From positions 1 through 64,000 of the forward strand of contig NZ_JAAEAH010000049.1 in assembly GCF_010998615.1 (NCBI RefSeq): a stretch of DNA of 64,000 nt. The letters are read 5' to 3'. The translations under genes were made by a program, and so were the position numbers. This DNA is from Myxococcus sp. CA023. Its GTDB lineage: Bacteria > Myxococcota > Myxococcia > Myxococcales > Myxococcaceae. Below the pieces are notes generated by a model. That model saw only the letters and a program-made list of their open reading frames with translations, was not told the origin of the DNA and did no database searches. Position 1 is the stretch's first letter; every line of letters starts with the position of its first letter. Below are positions 35,752-43,649 of the stretch, piece by piece.

Positions 35752-36492
35752 ATGGTGGACGAACAGGCAGGCGCCACGGGCGCGGCGAAGCGCACGGTGT
35801 ACTGCGAAGACGCACTCGTGTGGTTGGAGGCGCGGCCGGTGTTGGAGGGCAGCTCGGCCATCGCGTCCCTGCCGGACTGGTCCGAGTTCCCGTCCCTGTC
35901 GCTGGCGGAGTGGAAGGCCTGGTTCATCCGCGCCGCGGCGCTCATCCTCGCGCGCGTGCCGCCCGAAGGCGTGGCCATCTTCTACCAGACGGACGTGAAG
36001 GAAGAGGGCACCTGGGTGGACAAGGGCTACCTGGTGGCTCGCGCCGCGGAGGAGGTGGGCGTCGACCTGCTCTGGCACAAGGTGGTGTGCCGGCGGCCGC
36101 CCGGGACGGTGACGTTCGGCCGGCCCGCGTACTCCCACATGCTGTGCTTCTCGCGCGGCGTCCGCGTGGACATGGCGAAGTCCACGCCGGACGTCCTGCC
36201 CGAAGCGGGCGAGGTGACGTGGACGCGCGGCATGGGCGTGGAGGCGTGCCTCATCGCGTGCCGCTTCATCCTGGAGCACACCCGCACGCGCACGGTCGTG
36301 GACCCCTTCTGTGGCCACGGCACCGTGCTGGCCGTGGCCAACGCGCTGGGTCTGGACGCGGTGGGCGTGGAGCTCAGCCGCAAGCGGGCGCGCAAGGCCC
36401 GCAACCTGCGCGCGGAGCTGATGGACGGCACGCTTGTCCTGTCGGGCGCCCATGGCACGGGCGCGCCTGCGAGCGACGACGACGCGCTGTAG
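35752..36492 (+). CDS. SAM-dependent DNA/RNA methyltransferase-like protein
   Basis: 246 residues from ATG 35752. A C-terminal motif I equivalent (VVDPFCGHGTVLAVANALG followed by AVGVEL) is the SAM-binding DPFxGxGT loop of amino-methyltransferases, in beta/alpha-class order where the catalytic motif comes first. The expected (D/N/S)PP(Y/F) motif IV near residues 38-48 reads SLPDWSEF, so the usual second Pro and aromatic pair are altered. No restriction partner is nearby. It may act on tRNA or rRNA, or be a solitary DNA methyltransferase. The upstream region is shared with the divergent hydrolase. Confidence 0.72.
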   Translation: MVDEQAGATGAAKRTVYCEDALVWLEARPVLEGSSAIASLPDWSEFPSLSLAEWKAWFIRAAALILARVPPEGVAIFYQTDVKEEGTWVDKGYLVARAAEEVGVDLLWHKVVCRRPPGTVTFGRPAYSHMLCFSRGVRVDMAKSTPDVLPEAGEVTWTRGMGVEACLIACRFILEHTRTRTVVDPFCGHGTVLAVANALGLDAVGVELSRKRARKARNLRAELMDGTLVLSGAHGTGAPASDDDAL

Positions 36493-37155
36493 TCACCCTT
36501 GCGGCGACCGCGTCGCGACGTCCTCGCCGGGCGCCGGAACGAAGGCAGCCTGGGCGCCCGACTCCCGCGCCACGATGGCCTCCAACTCACCGATGAAGGC
36601 AGCGAAGAGCCGCTCTTCCAGCGCCAGCGCGGCATCCAGCGTGGCGCCCACGGCGGTGAGGCGCTCGACACACGCGTCCTCGATGGTGCGCCGGTGGCTC
36701 TGCTCCTCGGTGACGACGCGCCCCAACTCCTCGCGCACGGCCGGCTGGCGGGTCGCGGCCTTGTAGAGCGGGTACAGCACCATGGCGCGCCGTTCGATGG
36801 CCGTCGTCGTGAGCAGGTAGTGCAGATAGACATCCGGCGCGCCCGTGAAGGACGTCGCCCAGGTGGCCAGCTCGTGGTCCAGCGCCTGGAAGTAGCGGCC
36901 CGCGGCCTCCGGGCAGAGGAACGTGGTGATTTCCGCGCCGGCGACCTCGGCGGACAGGCGCTTGAAGGCGAAGGCGTGGCGCGTCTCGTCGGCCAGATGC
37001 CCCAGCACCTCCAGCGTCGGGTGCCGGTCCGCCACGGTGCGCGAAATCTTCCGCGCGCCGATGAACTCCATCAGGGACAGGGTGTGGAGCCAGCGCGCCT
37101 CCATGTCGGGCGACTGGGCAAGCTGGCGGAGCACGGCCTGGATTCGGTCACGCAT
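36493..37155 (-). CDS. ferritin-like di-iron protein, unknown function
   Basis: 220 residues from ATG 37155. The protein is almost wholly helical and shows the spaced carboxylate/histidine pairs of a ferritin-like four-helix bundle: Glu in SLMEFIGARK, ExxH in DETRHAFAFK, Glu in TAIERRAM and ExxH in TEEQSHRR. This pattern resembles MiaE-like hydroxylases or rubrerythrin relatives, but the family is not certain. The stop codon abuts the end of the convergent methyltransferase gene. Confidence 0.7.
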   Translation of the reverse strand: MRDRIQAVLRQLAQSPDMEARWLHTLSLMEFIGARKISRTVADRHPTLEVLGHLADETRHAFAFKRLSAEVAGAEITTFLCPEAAGRYFQALDHELATWATSFTGAPDVYLHYLLTTTAIERRAMVLYPLYKAATRQPAVREELGRVVTEEQSHRRTIEDACVERLTAVGATLDAALALEERLFAAFIGELEAIVARESGAQAAFVPAPGEDVATRSPQG

Positions 37156-37243
37156 GAGGCCGTCCTCTAGCCCGGCGCCGGGCCCCATTGCGAGCCCGAA
37201 GACGGGCCCGACCCCGGAGAACGGCATCGACGCCCCCTGCCGG

Positions 37244-38131
37244 TCAGCTCGCGGCGGCGGCTTCAACGGGCTTGCGAGACGTCGCGGAGCTGCCCACGGA
37301 CGCCAGGATGATGCAGCCGATGGCCGCCCATTGCACCAGCGACAGCCGCTCCTTCAGCAGCAGCAACCCGGACACGGCGGCCAGCGCCGGCTCCAGGCTC
37401 ATCAGGATGCCGAACGTGCGCGTGGGGAGCGCCTTGAGGGCATACATCTCCAGCGAGTACGGCAGCGCGCTCGACAGCACGGCCACGCACAGGATGATGG
37501 GCAGCAGCGACACGTCCAGCAACTTCATGCCGGCGTGCGCGACCCCGAAGGGCATGACGAGCAGCGCCGCGACGCACATCCCCAGCGACGCCGCCGTGCC
37601 GCCGTGGACGGTGCCTCCGGCCCGCTGACCGAAGAGGATGTACAGCGCCCAGCAGGTGGCGGCCACCAGCGCCCAGAAGACGCCCATCCAGTCCAGCGAC
37701 CGCGACGTCTCCGACAGCGGCAGAATCAGCAGGATGCCTGCCACGGCCAGCAGCGCCCACACGAAGTCGAGCGCCCGGCGCGTGGAGAAGATGGCCAGGG
37801 CGAGCGGCCCGGTGAACTCGATGGCGACGGCGATGCCCAGCGGGATGCGCTCCAGCGCCAGGTAGAAGGTCAGGTTCATCCCGCCCAGCGCCGCGCCGTA
37901 GATGGCCACGGCCCGCAAGTCCTTGCGGGTGAGCCGCTGCCGCCAGGGCCGGAACACCGCCGCCAGGATGAGCGCCGCGAAGAACACGCGAAGCGCCGTG
38001 GCCCCCGCCGCGCCCAGCACGGGGAAGACTTGTTTGGCCAGCGAAGCGCCCGTCTGGATGGAGGTCATCGCGACGAGCAACGTCAGGACCGCCACCGTAA
38101 CCGGCCCCGGCTTCGTCAAGACTCGAGACAT
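37244..38131 (-). CDS. rhtA: EamA-family exporter, RhtA-like
   Basis: 295 residues from ATG 38131, the same length as E. coli RhtA. Ten transmembrane helices are arranged as two EamA halves. RhtA-like segments are present: SIQTGASLAKQVFP, LRVFFAALIL, YLALERIPLGIAVAIEFTGPL, SSALPYSLEMYALK and the family C-terminal LMSLEPALAAVSGLLLLKE. RhtA exports threonine and homoserine; substrate here is inferred by similarity. A single gene with its own upstream region. Confidence 0.85.
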   Translation of the reverse strand: MSRVLTKPGPVTVAVLTLLVAMTSIQTGASLAKQVFPVLGAAGATALRVFFAALILAAVFRPWRQRLTRKDLRAVAIYGAALGGMNLTFYLALERIPLGIAVAIEFTGPLALAIFSTRRALDFVWALLAVAGILLILPLSETSRSLDWMGVFWALVAATCWALYILFGQRAGGTVHGGTAASLGMCVAALLVMPFGVAHAGMKLLDVSLLPIILCVAVLSSALPYSLEMYALKALPTRTFGILMSLEPALAAVSGLLLLKERLSLVQWAAIGCIILASVGSSATSRKPVEAAAAS

Positions 38132-38304
38132 TCCGCGCACCTCTTCCACCGCGCCCTCTGTCCATCCCGTATCACCCGCCTGCCCTGAAGGGTGAAGAGA
38201 ACACGCTGGACAACACTCGCCTGGCCGGGAGTTTGACGGCGCGGGGGAGCCTTCGCTTTGCTCGGGGGTGAAACGACTGTGCCGGGCCCCGGGGGGGAGC
38301 CAGC

Positions 38305-38727
38305 ATGACGCCAAGAGTCCGAGAAATCCGGTTCCATCCACTTCGCACGCGACGAGAATGCCCACCGCGCTGGGATGCCCGCACGGGCGCGCCCACGACA
38401 CCACGGCCTCGAAACCGTGCGGACAGGCCAGAGCACGGCAGCTCGCGCGGCGACACCGTCCGTGACAGCGCGCTGTCAGACTACCTGGCGCGCTGCAATG
38501 AGCTGGGCGCGATGGAGGGCCCGCTGGGTGCGCGCGCGCTCAACCCCGCACTGCGGCCCGTGCTGGAGGCCCTCCACCACGTACTCGCAGGCGGCGAGGT
38601 GTCGGTGCAACTGCTCCAGCGCGGCAATGCGGACATCGTCAACGAACTGAACCTCCGGGCCGAACGCGCCACCGAGGAGTCGTCCAGCCTGGGTACGGCG
38701 GGTGACATCCTGTCCGCCACCGTATGA
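38305..38727 (+). CDS. small protein coupled to a membrane histidine kinase
   Basis: Up to 140 residues from ATG 38305, which has GGGGGAG five bases upstream. Residues 1-55 are Arg/Pro-rich and may not be part of the real product. The C-terminal 85 residues (from DSALSDYLARCNELG) are regular and helical, with one Cys (YLARCNEL) and an ending SLGTAGDILSATV. No signal peptide, metal motif or known domain is seen. The stop overlaps the kinase start (ATGA), so expression is coupled. It could be a kinase-modulating subunit or a precursor peptide; it has no C-terminal Trp like ComX. Function unknown. Confidence 0.6.
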   Translation: MTPRVREIRFHPLRTRRECPPRWDARTGAPTTPRPRNRADRPEHGSSRGDTVRDSALSDYLARCNELGAMEGPLGARALNPALRPVLEALHHVLAGGEVSVQLLQRGNADIVNELNLRAERATEESSSLGTAGDILSATV

Positions 38728-40082
38728 GTCCGCGCTCCGCCGGGCGACAGGCCCTCCTGTCCTCGTTCCGGCGGTGGACGCGCGCCCAGGATGCCGCGGA
38801 GGTGCTGGCCGCCTCGGGCCTGGGCGCGTGGCTCGCGCTATGCGCCTTCGTGCCGAGCCTGCTGGCCGTGACGGCCTGGGCCCCCGGCGCGCGGAGCTTC
38901 TTCGGCATCCACTTCGGCACCGCGCTGCTGTGCGCCGTGCCCATGTTGACCAGCGGCGTCCTGTTCTCGCTCGTCCACCGGCGGCGCCGCCGCATCGAGC
39001 CCTGGGGCTGGGTGTGGCTCATCTTCAGCGTGGCGGCGATGCACTTCTTCGTGGCCGCGCTGATGGCGCTGTCGGCGCCGCCAGGGGCCGCCGTCATCGC
39101 CTCGCTGTTCCTCTTCGCCACCGCCTTCCATGGCCGGCTGCACCGGGTGACGCCGCGCCAGCCCTTCCTGGCCCTGGGCACCGCGCTGGCGCTGGCGCTG
39201 GCCCTGCCCCTGCGCGGCAGCGACGAACACCTGGCCCTCTTCGGCGTCATCGGCCCCGCGGCGCTCACCGCCCAGCTCTACCTGGGGACCTTCGCCGTGC
39301 AGCATGACCGGGCCCGCGCGGACGCGGAGCGCCTGCGCGCCGCCGTGCACGCGCAACTGCTGGAGCAGCAGGAGCGCGACGTGGGCCGCCTGTCGCAGGC
39401 GCTGTCGGAAATCCTGGGCTACCACCACGACATCGACAACGCGCTCATGGCGGCGGGCAGCGCGGCGGACATGCTGGCCGTGGTGGGCGCGCACCGCCCG
39501 GGCCCCGGCCGCACCGAGTTCGACGACCTGCTCCGGCAGCTCAACGACAACCTGACGCAGATACGGGACATGATGATGGACGCCCGCAACAAGGGGCGTC
39601 GCCATGCCGGCATGGAGCCGGAGCCCGTGGAGCTGGCGCCGGTGCTGGACTCGGTGCAGGCCAGCGTGGGCCTGCGCTTCCCGGACGTGGACATCCAGGT
39701 GGAGGTGGAGCAGCCCTCCCCGCCCCTGCGCGCCCTGATGCGCGGCGGCGTACCCACGCTGCGCCGCGTGGTGGAGAACCTGGTGCTCAACGCCTGCGAG
39801 GGCAACGGCGAGGAAGGCGCGGCGCGGGTCCACATCCATGCGCGCGTGGAGTCGCTCAGCGGGCGCCTGGAGGTCACCATCACGGATGATGGCCCCGGCT
39901 TCCCGCCCGGCCAGCTCGTCCGCCCCGCCGAGGCGCTGTACACCAGCAAGTCCCACGCGACGGGCCTGGGCCTCTACACCAGCGAGTGCCTGCTGCGCGC
40001 CAGCGGCGGCATGCTGCACCGGCAGAACGCGGCAGGGGGCGGCGCCGTGCTCCGCATGGTCCTTCCCAGGGAGTACCGATGA
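38724..40082 (+). CDS. multi-pass membrane sensor histidine kinase
   Basis: 452 residues. The N-terminal half has five or six hydrophobic segments (AWLALCAFVPSLLAVTAW, HFGTALLCAVPMLTSGVLF, WVWLIFSVAAMHFFVAALMAL, AVIASLFLFATAF, ALALALALPL, GPAALTAQLYLGTFAV) with almost no periplasmic loops. This suits sensing a membrane-dissolved ligand. The phospho-acceptor is in GYHHDIDNAL (His234/235). HATPase_c follows with N box NLVLNACEGN, G1 DDGPGFP and G2 ATGLGLYTS. The start overlaps the small-protein stop and its stop overlaps the prenyl-synthase start, both by ATGA. No response regulator is in the unit. Confidence 0.88.
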   Translation: MSPRSAGRQALLSSFRRWTRAQDAAEVLAASGLGAWLALCAFVPSLLAVTAWAPGARSFFGIHFGTALLCAVPMLTSGVLFSLVHRRRRRIEPWGWVWLIFSVAAMHFFVAALMALSAPPGAAVIASLFLFATAFHGRLHRVTPRQPFLALGTALALALALPLRGSDEHLALFGVIGPAALTAQLYLGTFAVQHDRARADAERLRAAVHAQLLEQQERDVGRLSQALSEILGYHHDIDNALMAAGSAADMLAVVGAHRPGPGRTEFDDLLRQLNDNLTQIRDMMMDARNKGRRHAGMEPEPVELAPVLDSVQASVGLRFPDVDIQVEVEQPSPPLRALMRGGVPTLRRVVENLVLNACEGNGEEGAARVHIHARVESLSGRLEVTITDDGPGFPPGQLVRPAEALYTSKSHATGLGLYTSECLLRASGGMLHRQNAAGGGAVLRMVLPREYR

Positions 40083-40816
40083 GCGGCGGAGCCCTGTACC
40101 AGGAGTCGCTGCGCGCGCTTCGCCGGCTGGACTTGCCGGAGGTGTCGGAGCGGGACGTGCTCGCGGCGCTGGAGGCGGCGCAGCCGGGCCCCCTGTCCCT
40201 CTTCTACGAGGCGGGCGCGGAGGCCGGCCTACCGCGCGAGGCCCTGATGGCGCGCGGCGCCGGGCTCTTCCTCAGCTTCAGCGCGGGCAACCTCGCCGAC
40301 GACCTCATCGACGGCGAGTGCACGTACCACGACCCACCCATCCGAGTGGGGCCGTGCGTGCAGTTCATCCTCCAGAACCTGGCCTTCGCCACGCTGTGCG
40401 GCGCGCAGGCGCAGCTGCCGGGCCCGGTGCTGGAAGAAGCGGTCCGCACCCTGGCGGTGGCCGCCGGCCCGCAGGCGCTGGAGGTGCGCGCCAACGACTG
40501 GACCGCGCCGTTGTTCCGCCAGGTGGCGGAGGGCATCGCCGGCCAGCAGTGGGCCGCGTACCTGCGCGTGTTGTGGGCGGGCACGGTGCTGGAGCCCCGC
40601 GCGGCGGCGGCGGGCCGGGCGCTGGGCGTGGCCGCGCACGTGGCGGAGGACATCCGCACGCGGGATGTGCGCTTCACCAGCATGCCCGGGGCGGACCGGC
40701 ACGCGGTGGTGGCTTGGGCGCGCGCCGCCGCGCAGGCGCTGCGCCGACTGGACCTGCGCTGCCTGGACGCGGCGCTGCGCCGCATCGAACCGATGCTGCC
40801 AGAGGGGGAGTCATGA
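40079..40816 (+). CDS. polyprenyl-synthase-fold protein (ComQ/isoprenyl transferase-like)
   Basis: 245 residues, all-helical. The first aspartate-rich motif reads DDLID (residues 74-78). A second, degenerate one, EDIRTRD (190-196), sits where DDxxD is found in trans-isoprenyl diphosphate synthases. Both could bind Mg2+-diphosphate. The protein is shorter than typical farnesyl or geranylgeranyl synthases (about 300-350) and nearer the size range of ComQ, which prenylates a signalling peptide. Substrate and product are not determinable. It is coupled by ATGA overlaps to a membrane kinase upstream and a methyltransferase downstream. Confidence 0.7.
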   Translation: MSGGALYQESLRALRRLDLPEVSERDVLAALEAAQPGPLSLFYEAGAEAGLPREALMARGAGLFLSFSAGNLADDLIDGECTYHDPPIRVGPCVQFILQNLAFATLCGAQAQLPGPVLEEAVRTLAVAAGPQALEVRANDWTAPLFRQVAEGIAGQQWAAYLRVLWAGTVLEPRAAAAGRALGVAAHVAEDIRTRDVRFTSMPGADRHAVVAWARAAAQALRRLDLRCLDAALRRIEPMLPEGES

Positions 40817-41694
40817 GAGCCGAAGCCGTGCAACCCGAGTGGAGACGCGACGAGGTGAGCGCGTACTACGAGGCGAAGACGGAGCGGCTGCTCCAACGCT
40901 ATGGGCCCGGCCCACGCGTGCACTATCACTCCGGGCTGGTGGACGTGGTGCCGCCGCCCGGCGCGCCCTCGGAGGTGCTGCGCGACACGGTCCATTCCGC
41001 ACAGGAAGCGCTGCTGGTGGAGCTGGCGCGCGCCGTGGGCCGCTTCCCAGACGGCGGCGAGGTGGTGGACGTCGGCTGTGGCCTGGGCGGCGGCGCGCTC
41101 TACTGGGCCACCGAGCATCAGGCGCACGTGACGGCGGTGACGAACGTGCCCTCGCATGTCGCGCTGGTGCGCGGCTTCGCGGAGGCCGCGGGCGTGAGCG
41201 CGCGCGTGCGTCCCATCCTCTGTGACGCCCTCTCCGTGCCGGGCCGCGCGGCCTTCGACGCGGTGGTGGCGGTGGAGAGCGCCTGCTACCTGCCGCGCGC
41301 CGAGTGGTTCCGCCGCACGCGGACGCTGCTGAAGCCAGGCGGCGTGCTGGCCATCGCCGACTGCTTCCTCTGCCGTCCGGAGCTGGCCCCCGGCTTTGAC
41401 CGGTATTGGCGCACGCGCATCGGCTCGCTCGATGAGTACCTGTCCGCCGCGCACGCCGCGGGGTTGGAGCTGGAGGTACGCGACGACGTGTCCTCACGCG
41501 TGGTGGGCTTCTGGTCGCTGACACTGGAATTGATGGTGCATGAGCGCGCGTCGGCACACCCCTCCCAGCATCCCCTGCGTGCGCTCGCTCAGGCCGGCCG
41601 CGGCGAATCCAGCCGCGAGCACCTGCGCCTGCAGCAGGCGTTGATGGACGGCGGTCTGGAGTACGGGCTGCTCGTACTCCGGCGGGTGGACTGA
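40813..41694 (+). CDS. class I SAM-dependent methyltransferase
   Basis: 293 residues. Motif I VVDVGCGLGGGAL lies at residues 84-96, post-I TAVTNVPS, motif II-like AFDAVVAVESACYLP and motif III LKPGGVLAIADCF. The N-terminal YYEAKTERLL and GPGPRVHYHSGLV segments resemble the lid of small-molecule C- and O-methyltransferases, including those that methylate isoprenoid diphosphates or sterols. It is the last gene of four joined by ATGA overlaps, right after a prenyl-synthase-fold gene. An isoprenoid or prenylated product is therefore the most economical substrate guess, stated as inference only. Confidence 0.82.
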   Translation: MRAEAVQPEWRRDEVSAYYEAKTERLLQRYGPGPRVHYHSGLVDVVPPPGAPSEVLRDTVHSAQEALLVELARAVGRFPDGGEVVDVGCGLGGGALYWATEHQAHVTAVTNVPSHVALVRGFAEAAGVSARVRPILCDALSVPGRAAFDAVVAVESACYLPRAEWFRRTRTLLKPGGVLAIADCFLCRPELAPGFDRYWRTRIGSLDEYLSAAHAAGLELEVRDDVSSRVVGFWSLTLELMVHERASAHPSQHPLRALAQAGRGESSREHLRLQQALMDGGLEYGLLVLRRVD

Positions 41695-41840
41695 GGACTC
41701 GCCCCACCTCCTGATTGAAGCGGGCCCCTGGCCGCCCGGCCGGAGCATGGGCGGACATGCGCAACGGTCGAGGGGGCGGGGTGCAACACGCGAGGGTCGC
41801 CTCCAGCCTTGGGCCAGTCGCTACTCAGGGAGGAAACGCG

Positions 41841-42167
41841 ATGCAGGCTTTCAATCGGTGGATGGTGCTCGGTGCGGTGGCGGCGGCAATGGCCGTTACG
41901 GGATGCAGGGAACAGAACCGTGAAAAGCAAGGGACGACGACCACCCCGGGCATGGAGGGCACCGGCGGTAGCGGCCAGGGCACCCAGCCGCGCCCCAGCG
42001 ACGGCACCGGCGGCACCGGTGGCTCCGGCCAGGAGATGCAGGGCTACGACGCCGGCACGGGCGGCTCTGGGATGATGAACGAGGACGCCGGCACCGGTGG
42101 CTCCGGGATGATGAACGACCACAACACCCAGGACACCGGGACGCACAGCCCCGAAGGTCAGCAGTAG
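41841..42167 (+). CDS. Gly-rich repeat lipoprotein
   Basis: 108 residues from ATG 41841 behind AGGGAGGAA. A lipoprotein signal (lipobox VTGC) is followed by a disordered tail of Gly, Thr, Ser, Asp and Met with a duplicated unit DAGTGGSGMMN and several GTGGSGQ copies. There is no folded domain. Such low-complexity lipoproteins are common in myxobacteria as surface or periplasmic spacers. Its frame is open further upstream, but only this ATG gives a signal sequence and ribosome-binding site. Confidence 0.75.
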   Translation: MQAFNRWMVLGAVAAAMAVTGCREQNREKQGTTTTPGMEGTGGSGQGTQPRPSDGTGGTGGSGQEMQGYDAGTGGSGMMNEDAGTGGSGMMNDHNTQDTGTHSPEGQQ

Positions 42168-42173
42168 CCCGCC

Positions 42174-42195
42174 TGCTCGCGACCCGCCGCGAGCA
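42174..42195. terminator. hairpin after the Gly-rich lipoprotein gene
   Basis: A perfect 8-bp stem (TGCTCGCG / CGCGAGCA) with a 6-base loop starts 7 bp after the stop. No T tract. The remaining 200 bp before the next gene show no further feature. Confidence 0.5.
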
Positions 42196-42395
42196 AGCAC
42201 CCCACGGGGTCCGGGATGCTCCCGGGCCCCGCTCCGCTTCTGGGCCTTCGGCTCTGTCCTACCCGTCACACCCGTTCTGGCGGCGAGTCGACGCCACCCG
42301 GGCACAAAGGGAGGGGTCGCTGTCGGCCAGCGACCGTGCGTCCGGGCCGGAATGTCGGGTCACCCGCCCGCATCGGGTACGTTGTGCGGCGCGCC

Positions 42396-43649
42396 ATGCC
42401 CTTCAAGTTCGTTCATGCCGCCGACCTGCACCTGGACACGCCTTTCCGGGGCGTCGCGACCCAGGGGCCGCTCCTGGGACGCTTCCAGGATTCGACGTTC
42501 CGAGCGCTCACGCGCATCACGGAGGTGTGCCTGCGAGAACGGGTGGCCTTCCTGCTGCTCGCCGGAGACCTCTTCGACGTGAAGGACCGCTCGGTGCGCG
42601 CGCGGCTGGCGCTGCGGCGCGAGCTGGGCCGGCTGGACGCGGCGGGCATCTCCACCTTCATCGTCCACGGCAACCATGACCCGCTGAGCGGAGACACCGG
42701 CGCGCTGGGGCTTCCGCCGTCGGTGAAGGTGTTCGGCCCGGACTGGGAAGAAGTGGAGGTGAAGCGCGAGGGCCGGAGACTGTGTCGCGTGCAGGGCATC
42801 TCCTATCCGGACGTGGAGGTGCGCGACGACCTCTCCGCGCGCTTCCGCCGCACCGGAGACGGCTTCAGCGTGGGACTGCTGCATGCCAACCTGGGCGGCG
42901 CGGAGGGCCACGCCAACTACGCGCCCTGCACCACCGCGGGTCTGGGCTCGCGCGGGCTGGACTACTGGGCGCTGGGCCACGTCCACACGCGCGCCGAGCA
43001 TATGCTCCCCGGCGGCGGCGTGGCGGTGTACCCCGGCAACCCGCAGGGCCGGCACGCGAACGAAACCGGCCCGCGCGGCTGCATGCTGGTGGAGGTGGAG
43101 GACGGCGGCATGCGGCGGCGCTTCATCCCCGTGGACGGCGTGCGCTGGCACAAGCTGGAGGTGCCGTTGTCCGGCGTCAGCACGCTGGACGGACTGCTGG
43201 CCACGGCGATGGAAGGCGTGGAGGCACGCTGCGCGCCCGAACTGGACGGCCACGCGGTGCGACTCACCCTCACCGGAAGAGGTCCGCTGCACCGCGAGCT
43301 GGCCCGCCCTGGCGCGCTGGCACAGCTGGAGGTGGACCTGCGCGAACAGCTCGCGAGGAGTCACCCACCGGTGCTGCTGGAGTCGCTGCGAGACAGCAGC
43401 CGGCCGGAGGTGGACCTGGAGGCGGTGTGCGCGGCGGGCGGCTTCGCGCGCACGCTGCTGGACGAGGTGGGCTTCCTCGCGGAGGACCCGGCGGCACTGG
43501 CGCGGTTGTGGGAAGAGGAGGCCCTGGGCGCGCTGAGCCAGCGACTGAAGCGGCTGGGCGTGGACGCGCTGGAGGCGCCTCGCGCGGAGTGGGTGGTGCA
43601 GGCCGGGCTGCACGGCGTGGAGTCGCTGCACGAGGAGGAGACGTCATGA
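42396..43649 (+). CDS. SbcD/YhaO-like metallophosphoesterase nuclease
   Basis: 417 residues from ATG 42396 (MPFKFVHAADLHLDTPF); a GTG four codons earlier is possible and no strong ribosome-binding site is visible. The calcineurin-like phosphoesterase motifs are complete: HAADLHLD, LLAGDLFD, VHGNHD and a later ALGHVHTR. The region after residue 270 is the cap typical of YhaO-type DNA repair exonucleases. It would cut DNA with Mn2+ in complex with the partner ATPase encoded next; their genes overlap at ATGA. Confidence 0.88.
   Translation: MPFKFVHAADLHLDTPFRGVATQGPLLGRFQDSTFRALTRITEVCLRERVAFLLLAGDLFDVKDRSVRARLALRRELGRLDAAGISTFIVHGNHDPLSGDTGALGLPPSVKVFGPDWEEVEVKREGRRLCRVQGISYPDVEVRDDLSARFRRTGDGFSVGLLHANLGGAEGHANYAPCTTAGLGSRGLDYWALGHVHTRAEHMLPGGGVAVYPGNPQGRHANETGPRGCMLVEVEDGGMRRRFIPVDGVRWHKLEVPLSGVSTLDGLLATAMEGVEARCAPELDGHAVRLTLTGRGPLHRELARPGALAQLEVDLREQLARSHPPVLLESLRDSSRPEVDLEAVCAAGGFARTLLDEVGFLAEDPAALARLWEEEALGALSQRLKRLGVDALEAPRAEWVVQAGLHGVESLHEEETS

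Noticed and set aside
41950-42120. The GGCACCGGCGG-like DNA repeats as a CRISPR or intergenic repeat array
   Set aside because: They are in-frame codon repeats encoding the Gly/Thr/Ser tail of a lipoprotein; no spacer structure or cas genes are present.
42782-43645. In-frame 288-codon extension upstream of the YhaN-like ATPase
   Set aside because: It overlaps the SbcD/YhaO-like gene in another frame, is Arg/Gly-rich and domain-free; the ATG at 43646 forms the usual ATGA overlap and begins the conserved ATPase.
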